This document shows, piece by piece, positions 1-9,230 of a DNA stretch of 64,000 bases (positions are counted from its first letter, which is position 1; every line of letters begins with the position of its first letter). Origin of the DNA: Methylobacterium durans (GTDB lineage: Bacteria > Pseudomonadota > Alphaproteobacteria > Rhizobiales > Beijerinckiaceae). A program made the position numbers and the translations under genes. The DNA lies in the NCBI RefSeq assembly GCF_003173715.1, contig NZ_CP029550.1:3767501-3831500 (forward strand). Reading direction: 5' to 3'. The notes beneath the pieces were generated by a model that was not told the DNA's origin, ran no database searches, and saw only the letters and a program-made list of their open reading frames with translations.

Positions 1-309
1 CTCGACTGGTACGACAGCCGAGGACGGCCGGGGCCGCCCGACCTCGCACGGAGCATCGTGGCCGCGCATGTCGACGCGTTGACCCGAACGCAGGCCCGGG
101 TCTGCCTCGTCACGGATGTCGTGGAACGCGAGCTCGGCCGGGCGGGGTGCGAGACCGATCGCCTCGATCTCCTGCATGGCCTCAAATTGCCGCCTTCGGA
201 CAGGGTTTGGGATTGGGATCTCGCGCCGTTCGGAGAGACCGAGCCCGGCCGACGCCTCGTCCATCGCGTGCAGGCCTATCCGGATTGGCACCGGGCGTTG
301 CGTATCTGA
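1..309 (+). CDS. 3' end of an unrecognised protein
   Basis: The frame is open from the first base of the window to a TGA at 307-309, so about 102 residues of the C-terminus are visible. A GTG at 58 could be an internal start, but the frame is open upstream of it and the true start is probably outside the window. The visible protein is soluble-looking, rich in Leu, Arg and Asp, with three tryptophans near its end (DRVWDWDLAPFGE and YPDWHRAL). I do not recognise a family or catalytic motif. A strong hairpin follows at 351-383, which fits a gene ending here. In related genomes clpB often lies beyond the DUF4167 gene; this fragment does not look like ClpB. Confidence 0.5.
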   Translation, partial: LDWYDSRGRPGPPDLARSIVAAHVDALTRTQARVCLVTDVVERELGRAGCETDRLDLLHGLKLPPSDRVWDWDLAPFGETEPGRRLVHRVQAYPDWHRALRI

Positions 310-350
310 CCCGATCGCTGTCCCGCGGGCGCAGCAGGTCCTGAAAACGA

Positions 351-383
351 CGAGAGCCGCCTCCGGATCGAAGGCGGCTCTCG
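351..383. terminator. Strong hairpin between convergent genes
   Basis: A perfect 12-bp stem (CGAGAGCCGCCT at 351-362 with AGGCGGCTCTCG at 372-383) has a 9-nt loop. Read on the minus strand it is followed by TCGTTTTC, a short U-rich tail, so it probably ends the DUF4167 transcript. It can also stop plus-strand transcription from the gene ending at 309. Confidence 0.75.
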
Positions 384-423
384 CGACGATCTACCGTCCG
401 GCGTCCGATCGCGCCGGCTCCGC

Positions 424-1470
424 TCACTCGGCCGAAGACTCGGCGGGAGCGGCCGTCTCGGCACCGCCCTCGGCGCCTTCCGCTCCCTCGAAGCGCGTCC
501 GGCGACGGCGGCGCGGCTTGGCAGCCGCGCGGGGCGCCTCCTCGGCAGCCTCGGGCACGGATTCCGCCGCATGCGGCAGGCCACCGTTCGCCGGCGCCTC
601 AGGGGTGGGCTCGGCCGGGGCAGGCGCGCGGGTCGGATTTACCAAGAAGGCCGGAAGCGCGCTCTGCTCCTCGGGGGCGCTGCGTGCACTCTCGTCCCGG
701 CGCCGCTCGCGACGCGACGGGCCCTCGCTTGGACGCTGGAAGTCCTGGCGCGGCGAATCCGGGCGGACCGGCTCCGGCCGCTGATACTCACCGCGGCCGT
801 TCTCAAAGCGGTTCTCGCGGGGCTGCTCCTGCCGGCCGTAATCCTGCCGTGGCTGCTCGGAGCGGCCGTAATCCTGGCGATGCTCCTGACGATTGTCTTG
901 CCGGCCCTCTTGCCGGTTGTCCTGCCGCTGGTTGTCGAAGCGGGGATTGTCGAAGCGCTGGCGGTCACCACGGTTCTGGAAGCGCTCGCGGCGATCGTTG
1001 CGGTTCTGGCGGTTGTCCTGCTGGCGCAGATCCTGCCCGTTCTCCTGGCGCATCTCGTAGGGCTGAGGCTGCTGGCCGGGATCACCGTAATCGTCGCCGT
1101 ACTGGGCGTAGCCCTGGCCGTTCTGGCCCTGGCCGCCGTGGCCCTGCTGCATGCCGTCGTCGTCGCCGTCCTCGATCTCGTCGTCGTAGGGCTGACGGGC
1201 GTAGCCGAGACCGGCCGCCGGGCGATTCTGCTCCTGGGCGCCGGAGATGATCCGGAAATAGTGCTCGCCGTGCTGGAAGTAGTTCTCGGCCGCGACCGGA
1301 TCACCGGCCGCGAGCGCGTCACGCGCGAGTTGGGCGTACTTGTCCGCGATGTGCTGGGCCGTGCCGCGGATCTTCACGTCGGGACCATTGGATTCGTACG
1401 ACCGCGTCAGGGGATTGGGGCCCTTCGGGCGGTTGCGGCCACGCATCCGTCTATTCTGGTTTGGTCTCAT
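424..1470 (-). CDS. DUF4167 domain protein with Q/N/R-rich tail
   Basis: A 348-residue protein starts at an ATG (1470). Residues 1 to about 75 match the alphaproteobacterial DUF4167 domain: a basic start (RMRGRNRPKGPNPLTRSYES) followed by a conserved stretch containing GPDVKIRGTAQHI and ENYFQHGEHYFRI. From about residue 80 to 260 the chain is low-complexity, dominated by Gln, Asn, Arg and Asp in repeats such as RQDNRQ and RQDYGR. The end carries KPRRRRRTRF and an acidic, Ala-rich tail. The family's function is not established; the basic disordered composition suggests nucleic-acid binding, which is inference. It lies downstream of lysC-ptsP-prfA-prmC on the same strand, a common order in Hyphomicrobiales, but a 394-bp gap separates it from prmC, so it may have its own promoter. 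Confidence 0.85.
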   Translation of the reverse strand: MRPNQNRRMRGRNRPKGPNPLTRSYESNGPDVKIRGTAQHIADKYAQLARDALAAGDPVAAENYFQHGEHYFRIISGAQEQNRPAAGLGYARQPYDDEIEDGDDDGMQQGHGGQGQNGQGYAQYGDDYGDPGQQPQPYEMRQENGQDLRQQDNRQNRNDRRERFQNRGDRQRFDNPRFDNQRQDNRQEGRQDNRQEHRQDYGRSEQPRQDYGRQEQPRENRFENGRGEYQRPEPVRPDSPRQDFQRPSEGPSRRERRRDESARSAPEEQSALPAFLVNPTRAPAPAEPTPEAPANGGLPHAAESVPEAAEEAPRAAAKPRRRRRTRFEGAEGAEGGAETAAPAESSAE

Positions 1471-1864
1471 CGGTCTCGATTGACCCTCGTTCGTGCGAAA
1501 AGCGTGTCTGTTGATCCGGCTGTCTGCAGCAAAATCCGGTCCGAACCGGTCCGTCGACGGGCGCGACCCGTCGCAGATGATCCGTGATTCGCTTGCCGTG
1601 CTGGCCGTCCGTCCCGTCCAATCGGGGCCTACGCTTGCGTCCGAGACGCCGTTCGATTGTCAGGTTCGAATGCCACCGAGCCGCGCCGCGACACTTGAAA
1701 CGCGCCTGCTCGATGGTGGGGAGATCTGGAACAGCTCGGCGGGAGGGATCGTCGCCAACCTTACCGCTGCCCGACTTAACGGACCGTTCGCGATCTACAC
1801 CCCGGACAGTAACGGCTCGATCCGGGCACAACAAGCTTTTTTTCATGCGAAAGCGATGATGGGC
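1471..1864. other. 394-bp gap between prmC and DUF4167 gene
   Basis: No convincing gene is seen on either strand. Composition is less GC-biased than in the neighbours. It should contain the promoter of the DUF4167 gene, read on the minus strand. On the plus strand, CCCGGA (1801-1806) and TCCGGG (1821-1826) form a short stem, followed after ten bases by a run of seven T (1837-1843). This resembles a weak intrinsic terminator for a plus-strand transcript, although no plus-strand gene is visible. Confidence 0.4.
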
Positions 1865-2771
1865 CTAGGATTTTCGCCGCGGATCGCTTTCCGGGAGGCG
1901 GCGCAAGACCACGACCCGTCCATGTCCTGCGAGATCGTATCGGATTGCGGCGTCTTCAAGACCTGAGGCCCTTCCGAGGGTGCGGACGGCCTCCGCCTGA
2001 TCGTGGCCGACCTCGAAGCAGAGCGCTCCGCCTGCACGCAGCAGGTTGCCATCCGTGACATCCATGAGGATGCGACGATAGGCGTCGAGGCCGTCCGCGC
2101 CGCCATCGAGGGCGGCCGCGGGATCGTGCAGGCGCACCTCAGGGGAGAGGTGGGGGATTATCCCACTCGCGATGTAGGGCGGGTTCGAGACGATCAGGTC
2201 AAAGCGACCGCGCAGGCTCGCGCACCAATCTCCGCCCACGAAGGCGGCGCGCGCGCCGACGCCGTTCAGCCCGGCATTCTCCCGAGCCGTCCGCAGGGCG
2301 CCCGGCGACCGGTCGAGGCCGACACCTTGCGCGCTCGGTCGCTCGGTCAGAAGCGCCACGAGGAGGCAGCCGGAGCCCGTGCCGAGATCGAGGATCCGCC
2401 AGGGAGCGGAGCGGTCGGGGAGGGACGTCAGCCCGGCCTCGACGAGCGTCTCGGTGTCGGGGCGCGGCACCAGCGTCTCGCGGAGAGAGCCGGAACGGCA
2501 GCCCCCAGAATTCCCAGGCGCCCAGGATGCGCGCGACCGGCTCGCCGGACAGGCGCCGTACCAGGGCAGCATCAAGGCGGGCCGCACCGTCCGCGCCGAT
2601 CGGCTCGCCGCCTTCCGTGGCAAGTTGCAGCGTCGACAGCCCGAGCACGTCGAGAACGAGGAAGCGCGCGTCGCTGCCCGCGGCCTCGATGCCGGCGAGA
2701 AGGAGTGCCTTCTCGGTGAGCCGAAGAGCGGCCCGCCGCGACAGGTCCGGCGCGAGATGGAGCCGGTCCAC
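1865..2771 (-). pseudogene. prmC: prmC, release factor glutamine methyltransferase, frameshifted
   Basis: PrmC N5-methylates the glutamine of the GGQ motif of release factors using SAM. The N-terminal part starts at an ATG (2771, MDRLHLAPDLSRRAAL) and reads correctly to GAWEFWGLPFRLS. The rest (ETLVPRPDTETLVEAG, the SAM site DLGTGSGCLLVAL and the catalytic NPPY in VSNPPYIASG) lies in another frame and ends at 1865. The break is at 2481-2490, beside a GAGAGAG stretch; the span is 907 nt, one more than a multiple of three. Removing one base gives a full protein of about 301 residues. The gene starts 8 bp after prfA, its substrate gene. Because every motif is intact outside this slip, I treat it as a likely sequencing error or a very recent mutation. 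Confidence 0.85.
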
Positions 2772-2779
2772 CGGCCGTC

Positions 2780-3865
2780 TCAGGCCATGCCCTCGGCCGC
2801 GAGCAGCTCGGCCTGATGTTCCGTGACGAGGGCGTCGACCAGCTCGTCGAGGGCGGTGCCGTCGAGCACTTCGTTGAGCTTATAGAGGGTGAGGTTGATG
2901 CGGTGATCCGTCACACGGGCCTGCGGGAAGTTGTAGGTGCGGATGCGTTCCGACCGATCGCCCGAGCCGACCTGCGCCTTGCGGTCGGCAGCGCGAGCCG
3001 CGTCCTTGGCAGTCCGCTCGGCGTCGAACAACCTGGCACGGAGCAGCGCCATCGCCCGGGCGCGGTTCTTGTGCTGCGAGCGCTCCTCCTGGACGAAGAC
3101 CACGATGCCGCTCGGGACGTGGGTGATGCGGATCGCCGATTCGGTCTTGTTCACGTGCTGTCCGCCGGCGCCCTGGGCCCGCATCGTGTCGATCTTCAGG
3201 TCGGATTCGTTGACCACGATGTCGACGTCCTCGGCCTCGGGCAGAACCGCGACGGTGGCGGCCGAGGTGTGGATGCGTCCCTGCGTCTCGGTCTCGGGAA
3301 CGCGCTGGACGCGATGGGCTCCGCTCTCGAACTTGAGGCGGGCGAAGACGCCGCGTCCCTTCACCTCGGCCACGATCTCGCGGTAGCCGCCGACGGTGCC
3401 CTCACTCTCCGAGATCACCTCGACCTTCCAGCCCTTGGACTCGGCATATTTCGCGTACATGCGGAAGAGGTCGCCCGCGAAGAGGGCAGCCTCGTCGCCG
3501 CCGGTCCCGGCGCGCACCTCCAGGATGGCGCTCTTCTCGTCGGCCGAGTCCTTCGGCAGCAGCATGAGCTGCAAGGCCCGGTGAGCGGCCTCCAGCGCGC
3601 CCTCGGCCTCCGGCTTCTCATCCGCCGCGAGCGCCCGCATCTCGGGATCGCTGCCGGGCTCCTCGATCAGCGCCTCGACGCCCCTCAGGTTCGCGTCGGC
3701 CGCCCGGTAGACGCGGATCGCCGCGACGACGGGGTCGAGCTCGGCGAGCTCGCGGGAGAGCTGCACGAAGGTGTCGGCGTCGGCCGAGCCCGCGCTGAGC
3801 GTGGCGGTGGCGATGTCGTGACGAGCCAGGATCGCGTCGAGGCGCTCGGGAGGAAATGGGGTCAT
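2780..3865 (-). CDS. prfA: Peptide chain release factor 1
   Basis: RF1 recognises UAA and UAG stop codons in the ribosomal A site and triggers peptide release. The 361-residue product has the GGQ loop ([18 protein letters not shown]), and the RF1-type PxT stop-codon-recognition tripeptide appears as PET in [18 protein letters not shown]. Length and the basic [13 protein letters not shown] stretch are normal for RF1. I chose the ATG at 3865 ([13 protein letters not shown]); an upstream ATG at 3922 would add 19 residues not typical of the family. The gene is followed by prmC, which modifies the GGQ glutamine, and preceded by ptsP and lysC on the same strand. Confidence 0.95.
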   Translation of the reverse strand: MTPFPPERLDAILARHDIATATLSAGSADADTFVQLSRELAELDPVVAAIRVYRAADANLRGVEALIEEPGSDPEMRALAADEKPEAEGALEAAHRALQLMLLPKDSADEKSAILEVRAGTGGDEAALFAGDLFRMYAKYAESKGWKVEVISESEGTVGGYREIVAEVKGRGVFARLKFESGAHRVQRVPETETQGRIHTSAATVAVLPEAEDVDIVVNESDLKIDTMRAQGAGGQHVNKTESAIRITHVPSGIVVFVQEERSQHKNRARAMALLRARLFDAERTAKDAARAADRKAQVGSGDRSERIRTYNFPQARVTDHRINLTLYKLNEVLDGTALDELVDALVTEHQAELLAAEGMA

Positions 3866-4056
3866 CGCCCGGATGATACTCTCGCCTGCAATGGGACAAC
3901 TGACGGCAACCGCATCGTGCACGGCGTGCCCTGAAATCGGTCGGCGCCGAGGCGACGCGGATGCGAACCGACGATGCGCGGGGGGAAGTATCCCCGCGGA
4001 ACTCCCCGCGCTGCCTCCGGGCCGTGGCGCCGGAGCGGGAGATCCGCGGGGTGCCT

Positions 4057-6321
4057 CTAGATAGGCACGCCGTGTGCCTTGGCGAAGGCCGCCAGCGCCG
4101 GCCGCAGGCTCTCGCCGTCACCGCTGCGGGTGAGTTCCGCATCGATCATCGCGCCGACGGCGGCGGCATCCATGCTGAGCACCATTGCCTTCACGGGGCC
4201 GATGGCGGCCGGCGACATCGAGAGGTCGCGGAAACCGAGGCCGATTAGCGCCATGGCCTCGAGGGGCCGTCCGCCGATCTCGCCGCAGACGGTGACGGGG
4301 CAGCCCGCGGCGTTGGCCCGTTCGGCGATGAGGCGGAAGGCCCTGAGGGCGGGCGCGCTCAACGGATCGAACCGGTCGGCGACGCGCCGGTTCTCTCGGT
4401 CCACGGCGAAGAGAAATTGCATCAGGTCGTTCGAGCCGACCGAGAGGAAGTCCGCGTGGCTGGTCAGCGCGTCGAGCTGGAACAGAAGCGAGGGCACCTC
4501 GATCATCGCGCCGAGGCGGCAATCGCTCGGCAGGGGATGCCCGTGGCGGCGCAGATGCGCCTTCTCGCGGTCGACGATCGCCTTGGCGCGGACGAACTCG
4601 TCCACCGTCGCGACCATCGGGAACATGATCTTGAGGGGGCGCCCGCCCGAGGCTTTCAGGAGCGCGCGCAACTGCACGCGCAGGAGGGCCGGCCGGTCGA
4701 GGCCGATGCGGATGGCGCGCCAGCCGAGCGCCGGGTTCTCCTCCTCCAGCTTCGGCATGTAGGGAAGGATCTTGTCGCCGCCGATGTCGAGAGTCCGGAT
4801 CGTCACCGGCTTGTCGCCGGTCGCGGCGAACACCGCCTCGTAGAGATTCTGCTGCTCGACCGCGGAAGGCATCCGCTCGGCCACCATGAACTGCAATTCG
4901 GTGCGGAACAGGCCGATGCCCTCGGCGCCGGTCTCCTGCAGGTGCGCCAAGTCGACGAGGAGGCCCGCGTTGAGGTGAAGGCCGATGCGCACGCCGTCGC
5001 GGGTGACGGCGGGAACGTCGCGCAACGCCCGGTACTGCTCCTGCCGCCGGGCGCGCAGGCGCACCATCTCGGCATAGGACGCCTCGATCTCCGGGCTCGG
5101 GCGGACATGGATCTCGCCCCCCACCCCGTCAACGATGATGGCGTCCGCGGAATCGCAGAGAGCGGTCGCGTTCGCGACCTCGCCGACGGCCGGGATGCCC
5201 AGCGCGCGGGCCACGATGGCGATGTGGCTCGTCGGGCCGCCTTCTTCCAAGACGACGCCGCGCAGGCGCGTGCGGTCGTAGTCGAGGAGCGCGGCAGGTC
5301 CCATCGAGCGGGCGACGAGAATCGCGTTCTCGGGAAGCAGATCCGCGCCCTCGGCCGATTGCGCGCCGATGAGCTGACGCAGCAGGCGGTTGGCGAGATC
5401 GTCGAGGTCGTGCAGTCGGTCGCGCAGGTACGGATCGCTCTGTCGCAGCATCCGCGCCCGGTTGTCGGACTGGACGCGCTCGACCGCGGCTTCCGCCGTC
5501 AGGCCCGAGAGGACCGCCTCGCGCATCCGGCGCAGCCAGCCCTTGTCGTGCGCGAACATGCGCACGGTCTCCAGTACCTCCCGGGATTCGCCCGTGCCGA
5601 TCGAGTCGCCGCGCTCCACGAGGTCGTCGATGGCCGAGCGGACCTCGCCGATCGCCGCATCCAGCCGCTCGACCTCGCGCTCGACATTCTCGGCGATCAG
5701 CGTCTTCACGATGATGCGAGGCTCGTGCAGCACCACGTGGCCGAGGCCGATCCCCTCGGCGAGGGCGACGCCGCGCTGGCTCACGGGGCGGCGGGCGGCC
5801 GGGCCGGTGCCCGGCGCGAGGCTCTGCAATTCGCCCGAGGCGATCATCTCCGCCAGCACCATCGCGGTGGTCTGGAGAGCCTCGATCTCCTCCTCGGAAT
5901 AGACCCGGTAGGTCTTGTTCTGGACCACCAGCACGCCGAGGGTGTTCCCGGCCCGCAGCAGCGGTACGCCGAGGAAGGCGTGGTAGGCCTCTTCCCCCGT
6001 CTCCGGCCGGTACGAGAAGGCGGGATGCGACTGCGCGTCCGACAGCGAGAGCGGCTCGGCCGTGCGCGCGATCAGGCCGACGAGGCCCTCGTCCGCGCGG
6101 AGGCGGGTGAGGTGCACGGCCTCGCGGTTGAGGCCCTCGGTGGCGAAGAGTTCGAGGATGTTGTCGTCGCGCAGGACGTAGACCGAGCAGACCTCGGCCA
6201 CGACGTTGGCGGCGATGAGGACGACGATGCGGTCGAGGCGTGCCTGAGCGCTGACCGGCTCCGCCATCGCTTCGCGGAGGCGGCGCAGCAGCAGGCGCGG
6301 GCCTCCAGGCGCAGCGGGCAT
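4057..6321 (-). CDS. ptsP: PtsP, GAF-containing phosphotransferase enzyme I
   Basis: This is the nitrogen-type enzyme I, which takes phosphate from PEP and passes it to an HPr-like protein in a regulatory PTS. The product is 754 residues from the ATG at 6321 ([15 protein letters not shown]). Residues about 15-165 form a GAF domain ([31 protein letters not shown]). The EI swivelling domain carries the phosphorylatable histidine in [15 protein letters not shown] (about residue 364). The PEP-binding barrel has [35 protein letters not shown] and VTVCGEIGG. No HPr or EIIA gene is in the window. It follows lysC by 74 bp on the same strand, a conserved arrangement in the order. An in-frame ATG at 6366 would give a slightly longer protein. 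Confidence 0.93.
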   Translation of the reverse strand: MPAAPGGPRLLLRRLREAMAEPVSAQARLDRIVVLIAANVVAEVCSVYVLRDDNILELFATEGLNREAVHLTRLRADEGLVGLIARTAEPLSLSDAQSHPAFSYRPETGEEAYHAFLGVPLLRAGNTLGVLVVQNKTYRVYSEEEIEALQTTAMVLAEMIASGELQSLAPGTGPAARRPVSQRGVALAEGIGLGHVVLHEPRIIVKTLIAENVEREVERLDAAIGEVRSAIDDLVERGDSIGTGESREVLETVRMFAHDKGWLRRMREAVLSGLTAEAAVERVQSDNRARMLRQSDPYLRDRLHDLDDLANRLLRQLIGAQSAEGADLLPENAILVARSMGPAALLDYDRTRLRGVVLEEGGPTSHIAIVARALGIPAVGEVANATALCDSADAIIVDGVGGEIHVRPSPEIEASYAEMVRLRARRQEQYRALRDVPAVTRDGVRIGLHLNAGLLVDLAHLQETGAEGIGLFRTELQFMVAERMPSAVEQQNLYEAVFAATGDKPVTIRTLDIGGDKILPYMPKLEEENPALGWRAIRIGLDRPALLRVQLRALLKASGGRPLKIMFPMVATVDEFVRAKAIVDREKAHLRRHGHPLPSDCRLGAMIEVPSLLFQLDALTSHADFLSVGSNDLMQFLFAVDRENRRVADRFDPLSAPALRAFRLIAERANAAGCPVTVCGEIGGRPLEAMALIGLGFRDLSMSPAAIGPVKAMVLSMDAAAVGAMIDAELTRSGDGESLRPALAAFAKAHGVPI

Positions 6322-6395
6322 CGTCTCGTCAATCCAACCTGGCGGCCGGTGCAACCTTGACGCCACTCGGGCGCCAGCCGCACCAGCGCGGAGGT

Positions 6396-7631
6396 TCAGG
6401 CCTGATCGAGGCCGTATAGCGAGTGGAGCGTGCGAACGGCAAGCTCCGTATAGGCCGCGTCGATGAGGACCGAGAACTTAATCTCAGATGTGGTGATGGC
6501 GCGGATGTTGATGCCCTTCTGGGCGAGCGCCCGGAACGCCTTGGCGGCGACGCCCGCGTGGCTGCGCATGCCGACGCCGATGGCCGAGACCTTCACCACG
6601 TCGGTCGCGCCCTCGATCTGGCCGTAGCCGATCGTGTCGCGCTGGCTGTCGAGGATGGTGCGGGTGCGCTCGTAATCGGCCTCCGGCACCGTGAAGGTCA
6701 TGTCCGTCGTCGACTGGTCGCCCGACACGGTCTGGATGATCATGTCGACGTTGATGTTGGCGTCCGCCAGCGGGCCGAAGATGGCGGCGGCGACGCCGGG
6801 GCTGTCCTTGACCGCCCGGAGCGTGATCTGCGCCTCGTCCTTCGCGAAGGCGATGCCGGTGATGATCTGCTGTTCCACGATGTCGTCCTCGTCGCAGATG
6901 AGGGTGCCGGGGCGGGCGGCGTCCGGCGGGTCGAAGCTCGACCGCACCGTGGTCGGCACGCGATGCACCATGGCGAGTTCCACGGAGCGGACCTGCAGCA
7001 CCTTGGCGCCGAGTGAGGCCATCTCCAGCATTTCCTCGAAGGTCACGCGTTCCATGCGCTTGGCCTTCGGCACGATCCGGGGGTCGGTGGTGTAGACGCC
7101 GTCGACGTCGGTGTAGATGTCGCAGCGCTCCGCGCCGATGGCGGCCGCCACCGCGACCGCGCTGGTATCCGAGCCGCCGCGTCCGAGCGTGGTGATGCGG
7201 CCGGTCTCCGGGTGGATGCCCTGGAAGCCGGAGATCACCGCGACCTCGCCGCGCTTGAAGCCGGCATCGAGGTTGGCCCCGTCGATCCTGGCGATGCGGG
7301 CCGATCCGTGAGCCTCCGAGGTCTCGATCGGGATTTGCCAGCCTTGCCAGGAGCGCGCCTTGATGCCGTCCTTGCGGAGCGCGACGGCCAGAAGGCCGGA
7401 CGTCACCTGCTCGCCCGAGGCGACGACGGTGTCGTATTCCGCTTCATCGTAGAGGGTGTTGGCATCCTTCACCCAGCCGACGAGCTCGTTGGTCTTGCCG
7501 GACATGGCCGAGACCACGACGGCCACGTCGTAGCCGGCGGCGACCTCGCGGGCGACGTGGCGCGCCACGTTGCGGATCCGGTCGACGGTGGCGACGGAGG
7601 TGCCGCCGAATTTCATCACCAAACGGGGCAT
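6396..7631 (-). CDS. lysC: Aspartate kinase
   Basis: This enzyme phosphorylates aspartate, the first step toward lysine, threonine and methionine. The 411-residue protein starts MPRLVMKFGGTSVA at the ATG 7631. The nucleotide-binding signature KFGGTS and the GRGGSDTSAVAVAAA substrate loop are intact. The C-terminal third contains two ACT-type regulatory regions (DSPGVAAAIFGPLADANIN and VGMRSHAGVAAKAFRALAQK), so feedback inhibition by lysine or threonine is expected. The open frame extends upstream to 7754, but that part is Arg/Pro-rich and not family-like. It is divergent from ubiG with a 171-bp shared regulatory region. Confidence 0.95.
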   Translation of the reverse strand: MPRLVMKFGGTSVATVDRIRNVARHVAREVAAGYDVAVVVSAMSGKTNELVGWVKDANTLYDEAEYDTVVASGEQVTSGLLAVALRKDGIKARSWQGWQIPIETSEAHGSARIARIDGANLDAGFKRGEVAVISGFQGIHPETGRITTLGRGGSDTSAVAVAAAIGAERCDIYTDVDGVYTTDPRIVPKAKRMERVTFEEMLEMASLGAKVLQVRSVELAMVHRVPTTVRSSFDPPDAARPGTLICDEDDIVEQQIITGIAFAKDEAQITLRAVKDSPGVAAAIFGPLADANINVDMIIQTVSGDQSTTDMTFTVPEADYERTRTILDSQRDTIGYGQIEGATDVVKVSAIGVGMRSHAGVAAKAFRALAQKGINIRAITTSEIKFSVLIDAAYTELAVRTLHSLYGLDQA

Positions 7632-7802
7632 GTCGCGTCCGCGTCGATTCTTTTCGGGCCTGTCCGGGAGCGCCAGGCGGCGCACGTCCGAGTGCCCGGG
7701 CCGCTTTGCGGCTGTACCGGGCCGGGCTTCGGCGGGTACAAGGGGTGCACCCACCTGTCAATCAGAAGCCCGGTTTCCGGGCGCCGATGTCCCGCGGAGC
7801 CG

Positions 7803-8549
7803 ATGCCCGTTTCCCAAGCCTCCTCCATCGATCGCGACGAGGTCGCGCGCTTCGACGCCCTCGCGGCCACGTGGTGGGACGAGCGCGGGCCGATGCGCGT
7901 GCTGCACCGGTTCAACCCGGTCCGCCTCGCCTATATCCGCGACGCCGCATGCCGCCATTTCGGGCGCGATCCGGGCGCACCCTTCGCCCTTGACGGCCTG
8001 AGCATCGTCGATGTCGGCTGCGGCGGCGGAGTCCTCTCGGAGCCGCTGGCCCGCCTCGGCGCCCGCGTGAGCGGCCTCGATCCGGCCGCCGCGAATATCC
8101 GGGTCGCCCGGGCGCATGCGGAGAGCGAGGGCGTGCCCGTCGACTATCGATCTGAGACGATCGAGGCGGTGGTGGATTCCGGCGAGCGCTTCGACATCGT
8201 GCTCGCCATGGAGGTGGTCGAGCACGTCGTCGACATGCCGGTCTTCGTGCGGAAGGCGGCCGAGGGCGTGAAGCCCGGCGGCCTGATGTTCGCCGCCACG
8301 ATCAACCGGACCATGCGTTCCTTCGCGCTCGCCATCGTCGGGGCGGAATACGTCCTGCGCTGGCTGCCGAAGGGCACGCACGATTGGGAGAAGTTCGTCA
8401 CGCCGGCCGAGCTGAGCCGGGCCGTCGAGGCGGGCGGCCTCGTCGTCACCGACACGACCGGCGTCGTCTACAACCCGCTCGGCGACACCTGGCGGGCGAG
8501 CCGGGATACGGGGGTCAACTACATGATCGCGGCCGAGCGGCCGGCCTGA
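7803..8549 (+). CDS. ubiG: UbiG, ubiquinone O-methyltransferase
   Basis: UbiG performs the two SAM-dependent O-methylations of ubiquinone biosynthesis. The product is 248 residues from the ATG at 7803 (MPVSQASSIDRDEV). FDALAATWWDERGPMRVLH is a typical UbiG N-terminus. The SAM-binding motif is IVDVGCGGGVLSEPLARLG near residue 70, followed by LAMEVVEHVVD and the family-typical INRTMRSFALAIVGAEYVLR. The open frame extends further upstream without family similarity, so this start is preferred. It is divergent from lysC and the first of three plus-strand genes. Confidence 0.94.
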   Translation: MPVSQASSIDRDEVARFDALAATWWDERGPMRVLHRFNPVRLAYIRDAACRHFGRDPGAPFALDGLSIVDVGCGGGVLSEPLARLGARVSGLDPAAANIRVARAHAESEGVPVDYRSETIEAVVDSGERFDIVLAMEVVEHVVDMPVFVRKAAEGVKPGGLMFAATINRTMRSFALAIVGAEYVLRWLPKGTHDWEKFVTPAELSRAVEAGGLVVTDTTGVVYNPLGDTWRASRDTGVNYMIAAERPA

Positions 8550-8597
8550 ACCCCAGGCGTCGCCCCTCGTTGACGCCGGCAGGCAGAGGAGGCGTCG

Positions 8598-9170
8598 ATG
8601 CTCGAGAAGATTCCGCACGCGGTCGGCGAGGCCCTCTCCGGCCTCAAGGCCGGCCTGGAGAAGACGGCCTACCACGCGGCGTTCGGCGACGTGCCGGCCT
8701 CGATCAGCGTCACCAGCAAAGCCTTCGCGGATGGGGCGGCGATGCCCGCCCGCTTCACGGCGGACGGGACCAAGGTCTCGCCGCCGCTCGCCTGGACGGG
8801 GGTGCCCCACGGCGCGCACAGCGTCGCAATCCTCGCCGAGGACGCGGACAGCCCGACACCGAATCCCCTCGTCCACCTCATCGTCTGGAACCTCGCGGGC
8901 GCGGACGATGCGCTGCCCGAGGGGGGGATCGCGAGCCCCGGCGGCCCCGGAGCGCATCTCAACCTCGGCCGGAACAGCTTCCTGAAGGACCAGTACCTGC
9001 CGCCCGATCCGCCGAACGGGCACGGGCCGCACCGCTATGTCTTCCAGGTCTACGCGCTCGACCGCACCCTCGATCTCGAAGCGTCACCGGGGCGCACCGC
9101 GCTCCTCGACGCCATGCGGGGCCACGTCCTCGCCAAGGGACAATTGACCGGGACCTACGCGCGAGGCTGA
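8598..9170 (+). CDS. YbhB/YbcL-type PEBP-like protein
   Basis: The 190-residue protein belongs to the bacterial phosphatidylethanolamine-binding/Raf kinase inhibitor-like family. Diagnostic segments are PARFTADGTKVSPPLAWTG, AEDADSPTPNPLVHLIVWNL and the loop HGPHRYVFQVYALD. Residues 1-35 form an extra amphipathic, Ala-rich leader rather than a clear signal peptide. A good ribosome-binding site (AGAGGAGG) precedes the ATG at 8598. Family function in bacteria is poorly defined. It may be co-transcribed with ubiG (48 bp upstream) and the oxidoreductase 60 bp downstream. Confidence 0.88.
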   Translation: MLEKIPHAVGEALSGLKAGLEKTAYHAAFGDVPASISVTSKAFADGAAMPARFTADGTKVSPPLAWTGVPHGAHSVAILAEDADSPTPNPLVHLIVWNLAGADDALPEGGIASPGGPGAHLNLGRNSFLKDQYLPPDPPNGHGPHRYVFQVYALDRTLDLEASPGRTALLDAMRGHVLAKGQLTGTYARG

Positions 9171-9230
9171 GGTCCGCTTGCTGCGCGCCCCCGATTCCGG
9201 CAAGCACGGCCGGACCGGCGGAGACGCGCG

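Noticed and set aside
571..1587. Long plus-strand open frame opposite the DUF4167 gene
   Set aside because: Its product is almost only Leu, Val, Ala and Arg, the mirror of a Q/N/R-rich coding strand; the minus frame has a recognised domain.
1655..1680. GGTTCGAA resembling a tRNA T-loop
   Set aside because: No acceptor stem, anticodon arm or D-arm can be built around it.
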